A stretch of 32,051 bases of DNA from an uncultured Flavobacteriaceae bacterium (GCA_913062575.1 CAJXVT010000028.1:1-32051); one strand, 5' to 3'. Positions 1 to 8,680 are shown, counted from the stretch's first letter. Notes: generated by a model not told the origin, from the letters alone. Numbers and translations: made by a program.

Positions 1-207
<207 letters not shown>

Positions 208-209
208 TT

Positions 210-1499
210 ATGGAATTTAAAAATTCACAAAAGTTATATAGCAAAGGATTAAAGCACCTAGTAGGTGCTGTAAATTCACCTGTAAGAGCATTTGCTTCTG
301 TTGGAGGAAACCCGTTGTTTATCAAAAAAGCAAAAGGAAGTAAAATAACAGATGTAGATAATAATACGTTTGTAGATTTAGTATTGTCTTATGGACCAAT
401 GATCTTAGGACATCGCCATAAAAAAGTTCAAAAAGCCATTGATAAAGCTTTAAAGAACGGATATACATTTGGCGCTTCTACAAAAAACGAAATCAGACTT
501 GCAAAAATAGTCTGCGATGCTTTTCCAGCAATGGATAAAGTTCGTTTTGTAAACTCTGGTACAGAAGCTGTGTTGAGTGCATTGCGTTTGGCAAGAGCGT
601 TTACAGGTCATGATAAAATAATTAAATTTGCTGGTTGTTATCACGGGCATTCAGATGCTTTATTGGTTGCTGCGGGTTCAGGATTGGTTACGTTGAGTAT
701 ACCCGGATCTAAAGGCGTACCAGAAGGAGCCGTAAAGAATACATTAATAGCTGAGTATAATAATTTAGAAAGTGTAAAAGCACATTTTGAAGCTCATGAT
801 GATATTGCAGGGGTTATTTTAGAGCCAGTAGCAGGAAACATGGGGGTTGTGACTCCTAAAGAAGGTTTCTTAAAAGAATTAAAAGCCTATTTAGAATCTA
901 AAGGTGCCTTGTTAATTGTTGATGAAGTAATGACTGGTTTCCGTTCTAAATTTGGGGGAGCTCAAGAGTTATTTAATGTTGAAGGAGATATTACTTGTTT
1001 AGGAAAAGTGATTGGTGGAGGTTTTCCGGTAGGAGCTTATGGAGCAAGAAATGAAATCATGGAAATGGTTTCACCACTTGGAGGAATGTATCAAGCAGGG
1101 ACCTTGAGTGGAAACCCGATTGCAATGGCAGCAGGAATTTCAACCTTAACAGAGCTGAAAAAACAAAATCCGTACGAGAAATTCAATGCAGTAGCAGAAA
1201 AGATTGAAGGATTTTTATTGGCATCAGCAAAAGAAAATGGAGTAGAAATGACAGTGAATAGATTTGGATCTATGATCAATCCGTTTTTTACAAACGTAAC
1301 GGTAACAAACTTCGAAGAAGCACAAACTTCAGATACCAAGAGGTTTGCAACATTCTTTTGGGAAATGATGCACAATGGTGTGTTTTTACCACCATCGCAA
1401 TTTGAAGCTTGGTTTTTGTCATCAGCTTTGAGTGAAAAAGATTTAGAAAAAATTAAAAAAGCAATTGAAGCAGGAATGTTAGCTGTTTCAAAAATGTAA
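210..1499 (+). CDS. hemL: Glutamate-1-semialdehyde 2,1-aminomutase
   Basis: 429 aa, the normal length for this class III PLP aminotransferase. It converts glutamate-1-semialdehyde into 5-aminolevulinate, the last step of the C5 route to tetrapyrroles. Visible marks are the N-terminal V-N-S-P-V-R-A-F segment, the C-Y-H-G-H-S-D loop, the V-D-E-V-M-T-G-F-R PLP-phosphate/Asp segment, and Lys266 in L-G-K-V-I-G-G-G, the expected Schiff-base lysine. The ATG at 210 follows the hemB stop by 2 nt. It is the second complete step of an operon order hemB-hemL-hemE-tautomerase-hemF, and it shows that this organism makes ALA from glutamate rather than from glycine. Confidence 0.97.
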   Translation: MEFKNSQKLYSKGLKHLVGAVNSPVRAFASVGGNPLFIKKAKGSKITDVDNNTFVDLVLSYGPMILGHRHKKVQKAIDKALKNGYTFGASTKNEIRLAKIVCDAFPAMDKVRFVNSGTEAVLSALRLARAFTGHDKIIKFAGCYHGHSDALLVAAGSGLVTLSIPGSKGVPEGAVKNTLIAEYNNLESVKAHFEAHDDIAGVILEPVAGNMGVVTPKEGFLKELKAYLESKGALLIVDEVMTGFRSKFGGAQELFNVEGDITCLGKVIGGGFPVGAYGARNEIMEMVSPLGGMYQAGTLSGNPIAMAAGISTLTELKKQNPYEKFNAVAEKIEGFLLASAKENGVEMTVNRFGSMINPFFTNVTVTNFEEAQTSDTKRFATFFWEMMHNGVFLPPSQFEAWFLSSALSEKDLEKIKKAIEAGMLAVSKM

Positions 1500-1510
1500 A
1501 TTAAATAAAT

Positions 1511-1586
1511 CGTCATTACGAGAAAGGATGACGAAGTAATCTTATAATAATAATAAACAGATTGCTTCATTTTATTCGCAATGACG
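1511..1586. repeat. Imperfect palindromic REP-like element between hemL and hemE
   Basis: The arms 1511-1542 and 1559-1586 are inverted repeats: CGTCATTACGAG at the left end pairs with TCGCAATGACG at the right end, and GAAGTAATCT pairs with AGATTGCTTC across a 16-nt A/T-rich centre. The arms differ by a few substitutions and a 4-nt insertion. The outer sequence (CGTCATT-CGA / TCG-AATGACG) resembles dispersed palindromic intergenic repeats of Flavobacteria, as I recall them. It fills nearly all of the hemL-hemE gap and ends 10 nt before the hemE ATG, so the hairpin would form in the polycistronic mRNA. There is no T-run after it, so it is not a classical terminator. Confidence 0.8.
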
Positions 1587-1596
1587 TAGAAAGAAC

Positions 1597-2625
1597 ATGA
1601 TAAAAAACGATTTATTTTTAAGAGCGTTAAAAGGAGAAACAGTGGATCGTCCACCAGTTTGGATGATGCGTCAGGCAGGAAGATATTTACCAGAGTTTCA
1701 GGTGATAAAAAAGAAGTATGATTTCTTTACACGTTGTCAAACTCCAGAGTTAGCTTCAGAAATAACTGTTCAACCAATTCGTAGATACGGAATGGATGCT
1801 GCTATTTTGTTTTCAGATATTTTGGTGATTCCACAAGCAATGAATATTGAGGTACAAATGAAACCAGATTTTGGGCCTTATTTACCAAATCCTATTCGTA
1901 ATCAAAAGGATTTAGATAGTGTTATTGTTCCTGATGTTCATGAATCTTTAGGGTACGTGATGGAAGCTATTAAAGCGACCAAAGAAAAACTAAATAACGA
2001 AGTTCCATTAATTGGTTTTGCGGGTTCACCATGGACAATTTTATGTTACTGTGTACAAGGTCAAGGTTCTAAAAACTTTGACAAAGCGAAGGAATTGTGT
2101 TTTACACAACCCATTGTAGCACATAGCTTATTACAAAAAATTACAGATACTACTATTGCATATTTAAAGGCAAAAGTTGCAGCAGGAGTTGATGCTGTTC
2201 AGATATTTGATTCTTGGGGAGGTATGTTATCTCCAGTAGATTATCAAGAATTCTCTTGGCAATATATTCAGCAAATAATTGATGCTTTAAAAGATGAAAC
2301 ACCAGTAATTGCTTTCGGAAAAGGATGTTGGTTTGCCTTAGATAAAATGGCGAAATCTGGAGCATCTGCTTTAGGTGTAGATTGGACATGTTCTGCAAGG
2401 AATGCACGTTATTTATCTGGTGGAAATATTACATTACAAGGAAACTTTGATCCATCAAGATTGTTATCACCACCGGCAGAAATTAAAAAGATGGTGCACC
2501 AAATGATTAATGAGTTTGGAAAAGATAGATACATTGTGAACTTAGGACATGGTATATTACCAAATATCCCATTAGAAAATGCCAAAGCATTTGTTGATGC
2601 AGTAAAAGAGTATAAAGCAAATTAA
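1597..2625 (+). CDS. hemE: Uroporphyrinogen decarboxylase
   Basis: 342 aa, normal length. It removes four carboxyl groups from uroporphyrinogen III to give coproporphyrinogen III in the cytoplasm. The N-terminal signature [12 protein letters not shown] (residues 19-30) holds the substrate-binding arginines. The internal G-F-A-G-S-P-W-T and Q-I-F-D-S-W-G-G segments and the C-terminal N-L-G-H-G-I motif also fit. The ATG at 1597 gives a start identical in register to the family. The 97-nt gap upstream holds the palindromic element, the only real gap in this operon; the stop is 1 nt from the next gene. Confidence 0.97.
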   Translation: MIKNDLFLRALKGETVDRPPVWMMRQAGRYLPEFQVIKKKYDFFTRCQTPELASEITVQPIRRYGMDAAILFSDILVIPQAMNIEVQMKPDFGPYLPNPIRNQKDLDSVIVPDVHESLGYVMEAIKATKEKLNNEVPLIGFAGSPWTILCYCVQGQGSKNFDKAKELCFTQPIVAHSLLQKITDTTIAYLKAKVAAGVDAVQIFDSWGGMLSPVDYQEFSWQYIQQIIDALKDETPVIAFGKGCWFALDKMAKSGASALGVDWTCSARNARYLSGGNITLQGNFDPSRLLSPPAEIKKMVHQMINEFGKDRYIVNLGHGILPNIPLENAKAFVDAVKEYKAN

Positions 2626-2626
2626 G

Positions 2627-2971
2627 ATGCCACATTTCATTTTAGATTGTTCAGAGAATATTTTAGAAATTCAAGAACCAAGAAAAACGATAGAAGCTGT
2701 TTTTGAAACAGCCTTTGCTACTGGGTTGTTTGGTAGAAATGATATCAAAGTTCGTTTAAATCCATTTAGACATTCTTTAGTTCAAGGCGCAGATGATGAT
2801 TTTATTCATGTATTTGGTAATATTATGAAAGGTAGAACTGCTGAGCAGAAAGCAAACTTATCTAAAGTGATTGTTAGTAAACTGAATGAGTTGTTTCCTG
2901 ATGTGCCAATTATTTCAATGAACATTAGAGATTTCACAAAAGAATCGTATTGTAATAAAACGATGGTTTAA
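2627..2971 (+). CDS. CHMI/HpaF-family tautomerase in the heme operon
   Basis: 114 aa. The start M-P-H-F-I-L-D-C-S-E-N-I matches 5-carboxymethyl-2-hydroxymuconate isomerase (tautomerase superfamily). Pro2 becomes the N-terminal catalytic proline once Met is removed, as in all tautomerases. Length and the G-R-T-A-E-Q-K helix also fit that family. The known HpaF acts in homoprotocatechuate breakdown, but no hpa gene is nearby. Instead the gene is packed between hemE (1-nt gap) and hemF (2-nt gap), so it is translated with the heme enzymes. The family call is solid. The substrate is unknown: it may be an unrelated passenger, or it may act on a tetrapyrrole intermediate or on an aromatic side product. 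Confidence 0.85.
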   Translation: MPHFILDCSENILEIQEPRKTIEAVFETAFATGLFGRNDIKVRLNPFRHSLVQGADDDFIHVFGNIMKGRTAEQKANLSKVIVSKLNELFPDVPIISMNIRDFTKESYCNKTMV

Positions 2972-2973
2972 CC

Positions 2974-3876
2974 ATGAAAGAACATTTTTTTGCATTTATA
3001 GAAAATTTACAAGACACCATTACTTCTAAACTTGAAGCTGTTGATGGAAAAGCAACCTTTAAAGAAGATAATTGGAAAAGAGCTGAAGGCGGTGGTGGAA
3101 GAACTCGTGTGATTGAAAATGGAGCTATTTTTGAAAAAGGAGGCGTAAATATTTCTAAAGTATTTGGAGAATTACCAGAATCTTTGAGAAAACAATTTGG
3201 AGTAGAAGAAGGAAACTTCTTTGCTTGTGGATTGAGCTTGGTGTTGCATCCGGTAAATCCATTTGTGCCAACTGTACATGCTAACTGGCGCTATTTTGAA
3301 ATGTATGATTCATCTGGTAATATTGTTACCCAATGGTTTGGAGGAGGACAAGATTTAACTCCGTATTATTTATTTGAAGAAGATGCCATTCATTTTCATA
3401 CAGTTTGTAAGAATGCTTGTGATAGTCATAATTCTGAATTTTATCCAACGTTTAAAAAAGTTTGTGACGAGTATTTTTGGAATAAGCATAGAAATGAAGC
3501 TCGTGGTTTAGGTGGTTTGTTTTTTGATTATTTAAAAGTAACTGATGAGTTTTCAATCAATGATCGTTTTGACTTTGTTACTGAAGTTGGAGATAGCTTT
3601 TTAGAAAGTTATGTGCCAATTGTTGAGAGAAGAAAAGAGATTGAATATACAAAACAACAAAAAGATTGGCAAGAGGTTAGAAGAGGTAGATATGTGGAAT
3701 TCAATTTGGTACATGATAGAGGTACGTTGTTTGGATTGAAAACCAATGGGCGAATTGAAAGTATATTAATGAGTTTACCGCCAACAGTTCAATGGGTTTA
3801 TAATCAACAACCAGAAGAAAATTCTGAAGAAGCAAAACTCTTAGAAGTTTTAGCAAATCCGAAAGACTGGATTTGA
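2974..3876 (+). CDS. hemF: Oxygen-dependent coproporphyrinogen III oxidase
   Basis: 300 aa, the usual length. It oxidatively decarboxylates two propionates of coproporphyrinogen III to give protoporphyrinogen IX and needs O2, so the cell makes heme aerobically. The family signatures are the A-C-G-L-S-L-V-L-H-P block followed by P-T-V-H-A-N-W-R-Y-F (His92 and His102), W-F-G-G-G-Q-D-L-T-P-Y-Y, and R-G-L-G-G-L-F-F-D-Y, which carry the conserved substrate-contact residues. The start lies 2 nt after the tautomerase stop. It is the last gene of the operon: a strong terminator begins about 25 nt downstream. Confidence 0.97.
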   Translation: MKEHFFAFIENLQDTITSKLEAVDGKATFKEDNWKRAEGGGGRTRVIENGAIFEKGGVNISKVFGELPESLRKQFGVEEGNFFACGLSLVLHPVNPFVPTVHANWRYFEMYDSSGNIVTQWFGGGQDLTPYYLFEEDAIHFHTVCKNACDSHNSEFYPTFKKVCDEYFWNKHRNEARGLGGLFFDYLKVTDEFSINDRFDFVTEVGDSFLESYVPIVERRKEIEYTKQQKDWQEVRRGRYVEFNLVHDRGTLFGLKTNGRIESILMSLPPTVQWVYNQQPEENSEEAKLLEVLANPKDWI

Positions 3877-3900
3877 AACATTATGATAATCACAATATTT

Positions 3901-3955
3901 AAGCCTAAAACAATAATTATTAATATGTAATTATTGTTTTAGGCTTTGTTTTTTA
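3901..3955 (+). terminator. Rho-independent terminator of the heme operon
   Basis: A perfect 19-bp inverted repeat (3901-3919 and 3928-3946, starting AAGCCTAAAACAA) with an 8-nt loop, followed by a T-rich tract. It lies 24 nt after the hemF stop. Confidence 0.92.
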
Positions 3956-4008
3956 GGAATAATTTAAAGTTTGGTTTAGGGCGATATAAAGTTTCGTTAT
4001 AAAATTCA

Positions 4009-4038
4009 TTGAAAAACCATCGTTTTTTAGTACTTTCG
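4009..4038 (+). promoter_or_regulatory. Flavobacterium-type promoter for the E2 gene
   Basis: A TTG at 4009-4011 stands 19 nt upstream of TACTTTCG at 4031-4038, close to the Flavobacterium consensus TTG/TAnnTTTG (one mismatch). The predicted transcript would start near 4043, about 18 nt before the ATG. It lies just after the heme terminator, as expected for a new unit. Confidence 0.5.
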
Positions 4039-4060
4039 CAATCCACAAAACACATAAACA

Positions 4061-5374
4061 ATGGCTAGATTCGAATTGAAGTTACCTAAAATGGGTGAAA
4101 GTGTTGCTGAAGCAACGATTACCTCTTGGTTAAAAGAAGTTGGTGATACAATAGAACTAGATGAAGCAATTGTAGAAATTGCTACTGATAAAGTAGATTC
4201 TGAAGTACCAAGTGAAGTGGAAGGAACTTTGGTTGAGGTATTATTTGAAAAAGACGATGTTGTAGCAGTTGGAGCAACAATTGCAATTATTGAAACTGAT
4301 GGAGGTGATGTACCAGTTGTTGCAAAAGCAATAAAAACAGAAGTAGCAAAAGAAGTTGTAGAGATTGAAAAAGCTGTTGCGCAAACAATAGATCAAGTAG
4401 CAACACCAATCACTAAAAATTCAGAAAGCGGTAAATTCTATTCGCCATTAGTTCGAAATATTGCGCAGACAGAAGGCGTTTCTATGGAAGAGTTAGAAGC
4501 TATTGCTGGTTCTGGTAAAGAAGGAAGAGTTACAAAAGGTGATATCTTATCATATATAGAAAATAAAGGCAATGCTCAAAAGGTGGTAGCACAACCTAAA
4601 GTTGTTCCTCCAAAGCCACAAGTGCAAAAAGCAGCTCCAAAGGCGGTTCCTGTTTCTGTAAACGGAGAAGATGAAGTGATCGAAATGAGTAGAATGGGAA
4701 AACTGATTGCCAAACATATGGTAGATTCAGTACAAACATCTGCACATGTACAGTCATTTATAGAGATTGATGTAACCAATATTGTAAAGTGGAGAGCAAA
4801 AGTAAAAGATGCGTTCTTAAAAAGAGAAGGAGAGAAGTTAACTTTTACTCCAATTTTAATGCAAGCAATTGCATCTACGATTAAGAAATATCCAATGATA
4901 AATATTGCTATTAGTGGTGATTCAATTATCAAAAAGAAAAATATTAATCTGGGTATGGCTGCAGCGTTACCTGATGGAAACTTAATTGTTCCTGTTATTA
5001 AAAATGCAGATCAACTAAACTTAGTTGGTATGACCAAAGCGGTTAATGATTTAGCCACTAGAGCAAGAGCAAATAAATTAAAACCAGACGATATCCAAGG
5101 AGGAACCTATACGGTAACTAATGTTGGAGGTTTTGGTTCTGTAATGGGAACACCAATTATCAATCAGCCACAAGTTGCTATTTTAGCATTGGGAGCGATT
5201 CGTAAAGTACCTGCAGTAATTGAAACTCCAGATGGAGATTTTATCGGAATCAGACAAAAAATGTTTGTTTCTCATTCTTATGATCACCGAGTTGTAAATG
5301 GTGCATTAGGAGGAATGTTTATCAAAACGTTGAAAGAGACTTTAGAAGCTTGGGATGTAAATCAAGATTTCTAA
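4061..5374 (+). CDS. Dihydrolipoamide acyltransferase (E2) of a 2-oxo acid dehydrogenase complex
   Basis: 437 aa with the standard E2 layout. A single lipoyl domain covers residues 1-77, with Lys44 in T-D-K-V-D as the lipoylated residue. An Ala/Pro/Val linker follows, then a peripheral subunit-binding domain at about 126-168, a second linker, and a catalytic acyltransferase domain from about 205 with D408-H409-R410-V-V-N-G. T-D-K-V-D-S-E-V around the lipoyl lysine is typical of branched-chain and 2-oxoglutarate E2 rather than pyruvate E2, which uses T-D-K-A as seen in pdhC in this window. Branched-chain 2-oxo acid dehydrogenase E2 is my first guess. No E1 or E3 gene is adjacent; it is flanked by its own promoter and terminator. 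Confidence 0.92.
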   Translation: MARFELKLPKMGESVAEATITSWLKEVGDTIELDEAIVEIATDKVDSEVPSEVEGTLVEVLFEKDDVVAVGATIAIIETDGGDVPVVAKAIKTEVAKEVVEIEKAVAQTIDQVATPITKNSESGKFYSPLVRNIAQTEGVSMEELEAIAGSGKEGRVTKGDILSYIENKGNAQKVVAQPKVVPPKPQVQKAAPKAVPVSVNGEDEVIEMSRMGKLIAKHMVDSVQTSAHVQSFIEIDVTNIVKWRAKVKDAFLKREGEKLTFTPILMQAIASTIKKYPMINIAISGDSIIKKKNINLGMAAALPDGNLIVPVIKNADQLNLVGMTKAVNDLATRARANKLKPDDIQGGTYTVTNVGGFGSVMGTPIINQPQVAILALGAIRKVPAVIETPDGDFIGIRQKMFVSHSYDHRVVNGALGGMFIKTLKETLEAWDVNQDF

Positions 5375-5397
5375 AAATAAATTATAGATAGATTAAC

Positions 5398-5428
5398 AAA
5401 AGGCTCGGGTAAATCCGAGCCTTTTTTG
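5398..5428 (+). terminator. Rho-independent terminator after the E2 gene
   Basis: An 11-bp perfect stem (5398-5408 AAAAGGCTCGG, 5415-5425) with a 6-nt loop running into TTTTTTG, 23 nt after the stop. Confidence 0.93.
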
Positions 5429-5457
5429 TTATTTTAGCGTATTAAATAAAAACAATT

Positions 5458-6489
5458 TTGAAAAGCCAATTATTATTTTTCTTCAGTGCCTTAGGTGTAT
5501 TCAACGGCCTATTGGCTAGTTTTTATTTGCTATTTTTAAATAAAAAAAAGCGAACTCCGAATTATTTTTTAGGCTTTCTAATTTTGATGTTAAGCATTCG
5601 AATTGGAAAATCTGTATATCTAATTTTTAATGAAAATGAAGTCCGTTTCTATTTACAAATAGGATTATCTGCTTGTTTTATGATTGGTGTGATGCTGTAT
5701 TATTATTTAAAGGCATCTTTAAGTGACATTAAGATTGTTCCTCTTAATTGGAAGATTCACATTGCTGTTTTATTGGTTTTTATTATCGGAATAGGAATTG
5801 TAAAACCTTATAAAACAAACCCAATATTTTGGGGAGATTTCTTTATTGATTTTATTTATATTTTTTGGGGGATTTATATACTTTTCTCTGGAGTTTTAAT
5901 TCAGCATATTTTTAAGAAATACTTTAAAAACAAGAAATCTTGTTCTGTTTCAGAACAATGGATTTTAGTAGTTTTTATGGCTAACGCTATGATTTACTTA
6001 GGGTATATTGTAGGGAGATTTCAATTGTATATTGTTGGAACATTAACTTTTTCTATAGCAGTATATGTGTTGATTTTCTTTTTGCTGTATAAAAAGAATA
6101 GAGAAGGGATCTTTGAGGATATTCCAGAAAAATATGGAGCTAAAAAGATAGATGCTTCAAAAGCTCAATTATTGATAGAAGGGGTGAAAAAGTTGCTGGA
6201 AGAGCAAGAGATGTATAAAAACCCCAATATTAAATTAAAAGATGTGGCGAGTCAATTAGAAACAACTTCTCATCAATTATCGCAATTGTTAAATGATAAT
6301 TTGCAAAAGAGCTTTACTGAATTAATGAATGAATATAGAGTTGAGGAAGCGAAAAAATTGTTGAAAATAAATACTCAATACACCTTAGAAGCTATTGGTT
6401 TTGAAGCTGGGTTTTCTTCTAAATCATCTTTTTATGCTTCCTTTAAAAAAGTTGTTGGACTCACACCTTCTCAGTATAAAAAGCAATAA
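5458..6489 (+). CDS. Membrane-anchored AraC-family transcription regulator
   Basis: 343 aa. Roughly residues 2-210 form a run of six or seven hydrophobic helices with short loops. The last 85 residues are an AraC double helix-turn-helix: first HTH around I-K-L-K-D-V-A-S-Q-L, second around A-I-G-F-E-A-G-F-S-S-K-S-S-F-Y, ending G-L-T-P-S-Q-Y. This layout is common in Bacteroidota and suggests a sensor whose membrane part receives the signal while the C-terminus binds DNA. The start is a TTG at 5458; the first in-frame ATG (5587) would delete the first transmembrane helix. Its likely target is the adjacent DJ-1-like gene 99 nt downstream, but this is inference from position only. Confidence 0.88.
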   Translation: MKSQLLFFFSALGVFNGLLASFYLLFLNKKKRTPNYFLGFLILMLSIRIGKSVYLIFNENEVRFYLQIGLSACFMIGVMLYYYLKASLSDIKIVPLNWKIHIAVLLVFIIGIGIVKPYKTNPIFWGDFFIDFIYIFWGIYILFSGVLIQHIFKKYFKNKKSCSVSEQWILVVFMANAMIYLGYIVGRFQLYIVGTLTFSIAVYVLIFFLLYKKNREGIFEDIPEKYGAKKIDASKAQLLIEGVKKLLEEQEMYKNPNIKLKDVASQLETTSHQLSQLLNDNLQKSFTELMNEYRVEEAKKLLKINTQYTLEAIGFEAGFSSKSSFYASFKKVVGLTPSQYKKQ

Positions 6490-6521
6490 TATCTCCTGCA
6501 TTATAATCTTGGACACTTCTG

Positions 6522-6540
6522 ACTCTTTTTAAGAAAGAGT
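6522..6540. other. Small perfect inverted repeat between the AraC and DJ-1-like genes
   Basis: ACTCTTT (6522-6528) and AAAGAGT (6534-6540) flank a 5-nt centre, followed by TTTCATTTTG. It could be a weak terminator of the AraC gene or an operator for the next gene; sequence alone does not decide. Confidence 0.4.
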
Positions 6541-6588
6541 TTTCATTTTGTTTTTTGAAGTTTGCTGTAAATTTATAAAACAGAAAAA

Positions 6589-7701
6589 ATGAAAAAAGCA
6601 ATTGCCTTAGTACTATTTATGTGTTTACAGTTTGTAAGTGCGCAAAACGAAAGAGCTGCAATAGAAGCCACTTTGTTAAATTATATCAACGGAAGTTCAT
6701 ACAATCAAACTACTCAATTAAAATCTGCTTTTGCAGAAGATGCTACGCTGTACTTAAAGAGGAAGGGCGGTCAAATGAAAATTGTATCACCAGAAACCTA
6801 TGTTGGCTGGTTTAATAAAGCTACTCCAGGTAAATTTAATGGTAGAGTTGGAAAAGTTTTATCAATTGATATTGAGGGTGATATTGCAACAGCTAAAGCA
6901 GAAATATTGTTTACAACAAGAGGAACAAGATATGTAGATTTATTTTTATTGAATAAGAAAACAGCTGGTTGGAAAATTATTAGTAAAACAGCATCAGGAA
7001 AAGCAACAAATAAAAAGGGGAATAGTATTTTGTTCATAGTTTCAAATAGTCACTTTTATGGCGATTCTAAAATCAGTACAGGAAATAGTTATTCAGAAAT
7101 TGTGAATGCCTACGATGAGTTTATAAAAGCGGGTTATACTGTTGATTTTGTTAGCCCTAAAGGAGGTGCTATCTCTTTGTCATATATAAATACATCTGAT
7201 CAAACTGGGAAAAAGTATTTGTATGATGAAGATTTTATGTACTCTTTAAAGCATACAAAAACACCCAAAGAAGCAAGTTTGAAAGAGTATAAAGCTGTTT
7301 ACTATGTAGGTGGAGGTAGTGCTATGTTTGACGTTCCAGTTAATAAAGAAATTCAGCATATTGCAATGAATGTTTATGAAAAAAACAATGGGATTATATC
7401 TGCAGTGTGTCATGGTACAGCAGGAATTGTTAATTTAAAAACATCAAATGGCGAATATTTGGTAAAAGGGAAAAGAGTAAATGGATACCCAGATGAGTAT
7501 GAAAATTTGAAAGCTCCACATGTTAAAGAGTTTCCTTTTTTAATTAAAAAAACAATCGTAAGTAGAGGTGGAGATTTTAAATTTTCTTCAAGAAATACTG
7601 TGCATGTAGAGGTCGATGGAAGATTGATAACTGGTCAAAACTATTTGTCATCTAGATTAGTTGCCAAAAAAATCATTGAATTATTGGAGGTTGGCAAATG
7701 A
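6589..7701 (+). CDS. Secreted NTF2-like (lumazine-binding-like) plus DJ-1/PfpI fusion protein
   Basis: 370 aa. Residues 1-19 are a signal peptide ending F-V-S-A-Q. Residues 20-135 look like an NTF2-fold domain of the Lumazine_bd_2 type (N-E-R-A-A-I-E-A-T-L-L-N-Y, then A-E-D-A-T-L at the cone entrance, ending G-W-K-I-I-S-K). From residue 145 (N-S-I-L-F-I-V-S-N) a DJ-1/PfpI domain runs to the end, with Glu170, the elbow A-V-C274-H275-G-T and the V-S-P-K-G-G strand. The Hsp31-like subgroup includes glyoxalases and deglycases, so an activity on reactive carbonyls in the periplasm is possible. Both catalytic residues are present. The fusion and the export signal are the notable points; the substrate is not known. 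Confidence 0.85.
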   Translation: MKKAIALVLFMCLQFVSAQNERAAIEATLLNYINGSSYNQTTQLKSAFAEDATLYLKRKGGQMKIVSPETYVGWFNKATPGKFNGRVGKVLSIDIEGDIATAKAEILFTTRGTRYVDLFLLNKKTAGWKIISKTASGKATNKKGNSILFIVSNSHFYGDSKISTGNSYSEIVNAYDEFIKAGYTVDFVSPKGGAISLSYINTSDQTGKKYLYDEDFMYSLKHTKTPKEASLKEYKAVYYVGGGSAMFDVPVNKEIQHIAMNVYEKNNGIISAVCHGTAGIVNLKTSNGEYLVKGKRVNGYPDEYENLKAPHVKEFPFLIKKTIVSRGGDFKFSSRNTVHVEVDGRLITGQNYLSSRLVAKKIIELLEVGK

Positions 7702-7736
7702 TTTTCCTTTTTAAATGAGGAGTAGATATTTTAAAA

Positions 7737-7772
7737 AGTGTTTTAGGTTTTATGATAATGATAGTATCTTTG
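7737..7772 (+). promoter_or_regulatory. Promoter region, upstream copy of a duplicated promoter
   Basis: TATCTTTG at 7765-7772 matches the -7 consensus TAnnTTTG exactly, 25 nt before the ATG. The block from AGTGTTTTAG (7737) through the ATG recurs at 8681 before the second paralogue with few changes. No clear -33 TTG is at the usual distance; the shared TTTTAG at about 7742 may serve. Confidence 0.6.
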
Positions 7773-7797
7773 GGTATTAAATCAATAAAAAACAAAC

Positions 7798-8523
7798 ATG
7801 AAAAAATTACTTATTTTATTTGTTATGGCATTTGCCATTAACGTTGCCGCTCAGGAATCTGTTTTATTAAGATTAAACTATAAAAAAGGAGATACGTATT
7901 TAATGACTATGAAGCAGAGTGTAACCTCTTCTCAAATGGATTTGGATATGAATATGACAGCTTCTATGAAGGTGACAGATGTTACTGGAGGAGAATACAG
8001 CAGTCAAATGAAATTCACTAAGGTTGTGATGGATATGATGCAAGGAACCATGAGCATTAGTTTTGATTCTTCACAAAGTGATGATGAATTAGATGAAATG
8101 GGTAGAATGATGAAATCTCAACTATCACCAATGCTAAAATCTGTTATTTCTAGGAAAGAAAACAAGTTCGGAAAAGTTTTAGAAGCAAAAGCTGAACCAA
8201 CTTTTCAAGGAGCTGAAAACGTAGGAGAAAGTAATATTATTTTTCCAGAAAAAGCTTTAAGAGTTAATGATACCTGGACAATGGATAGCACTACTGCTGG
8301 AGTTGAAACGCATTTTATTTATACAGTAAAAGCAATTTCAAAAAAAGTAGTTGATTTAGAAGTCTCTGGAAAAGTAACAGGTGCTGGTGAAGGAACGATT
8401 AAAGGGATTATGCAGATTGATAGAGCAACAGGTGTAGTTGTTAAAAGGACGTTAACAACAGAAATTAATACAGCTGGACAAGATGTGAAAACAGTAATAA
8501 ATGCAGAAATCACAAAAATGTAA
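7798..8523 (+). CDS. Secreted DUF6263-like protein, copy 1 of a tandem pair
   Basis: 241 aa. A signal peptide (M-K-K-L-L-I-L-F-V-M, cut after A-A-Q) precedes a protein unusually rich in Met, Ser and Thr. It opens with L-L-R-L-N-Y-K-K-G-D-x-Y and has an F-P-E-K-A-L-R-V-N-D-T-W segment and a beta-rich C-terminus ending in a G-x-I-K-G-x-M-Q-I-D-R-x-T-G-V hairpin. This pattern resembles the uncharacterised Bacteroidota family DUF6263. The next gene is a clear paralogue (same signal peptide, S-D-D-E-L-D and T-W-T-M motifs). Function unknown; it is likely periplasmic or at the cell surface. Own promoter and own terminator. Confidence 0.8.
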   Translation: MKKLLILFVMAFAINVAAQESVLLRLNYKKGDTYLMTMKQSVTSSQMDLDMNMTASMKVTDVTGGEYSSQMKFTKVVMDMMQGTMSISFDSSQSDDELDEMGRMMKSQLSPMLKSVISRKENKFGKVLEAKAEPTFQGAENVGESNIIFPEKALRVNDTWTMDSTTAGVETHFIYTVKAISKKVVDLEVSGKVTGAGEGTIKGIMQIDRATGVVVKRTLTTEINTAGQDVKTVINAEITKM

Positions 8524-8545
8524 ACTTTCATATTATATAAAAAAT

Positions 8546-8575
8546 AAAAGCTCGCATTTTGCGAGTTTTTATTTT
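8546..8575 (+). terminator. Rho-independent terminator after DUF6263-like copy 1
   Basis: The stem AAAAGCTCGCA (8546-8556) pairs with TGCGAGTTTTT (8560-8570), with one G-T wobble and a 3-nt loop, and is followed by ATTTTTTATT. Confidence 0.85.
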
Positions 8576-8680
8576 TTATTGAAACTTCTAACTGTCCAAG
8601 TCTATTGTCATTTAAAAACTTAGAAATTCATGTGACCAATTATCAATTTCCCAATGCTACCACAGGTAAATATTCTTAAT

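Noticed and set aside
1091..1654. A 187-codon open frame on the minus strand across the hemL-hemE junction
   Set aside because: It lies antisense to hemL and the palindrome, has no start context and is explained by the biased codons of the real gene.
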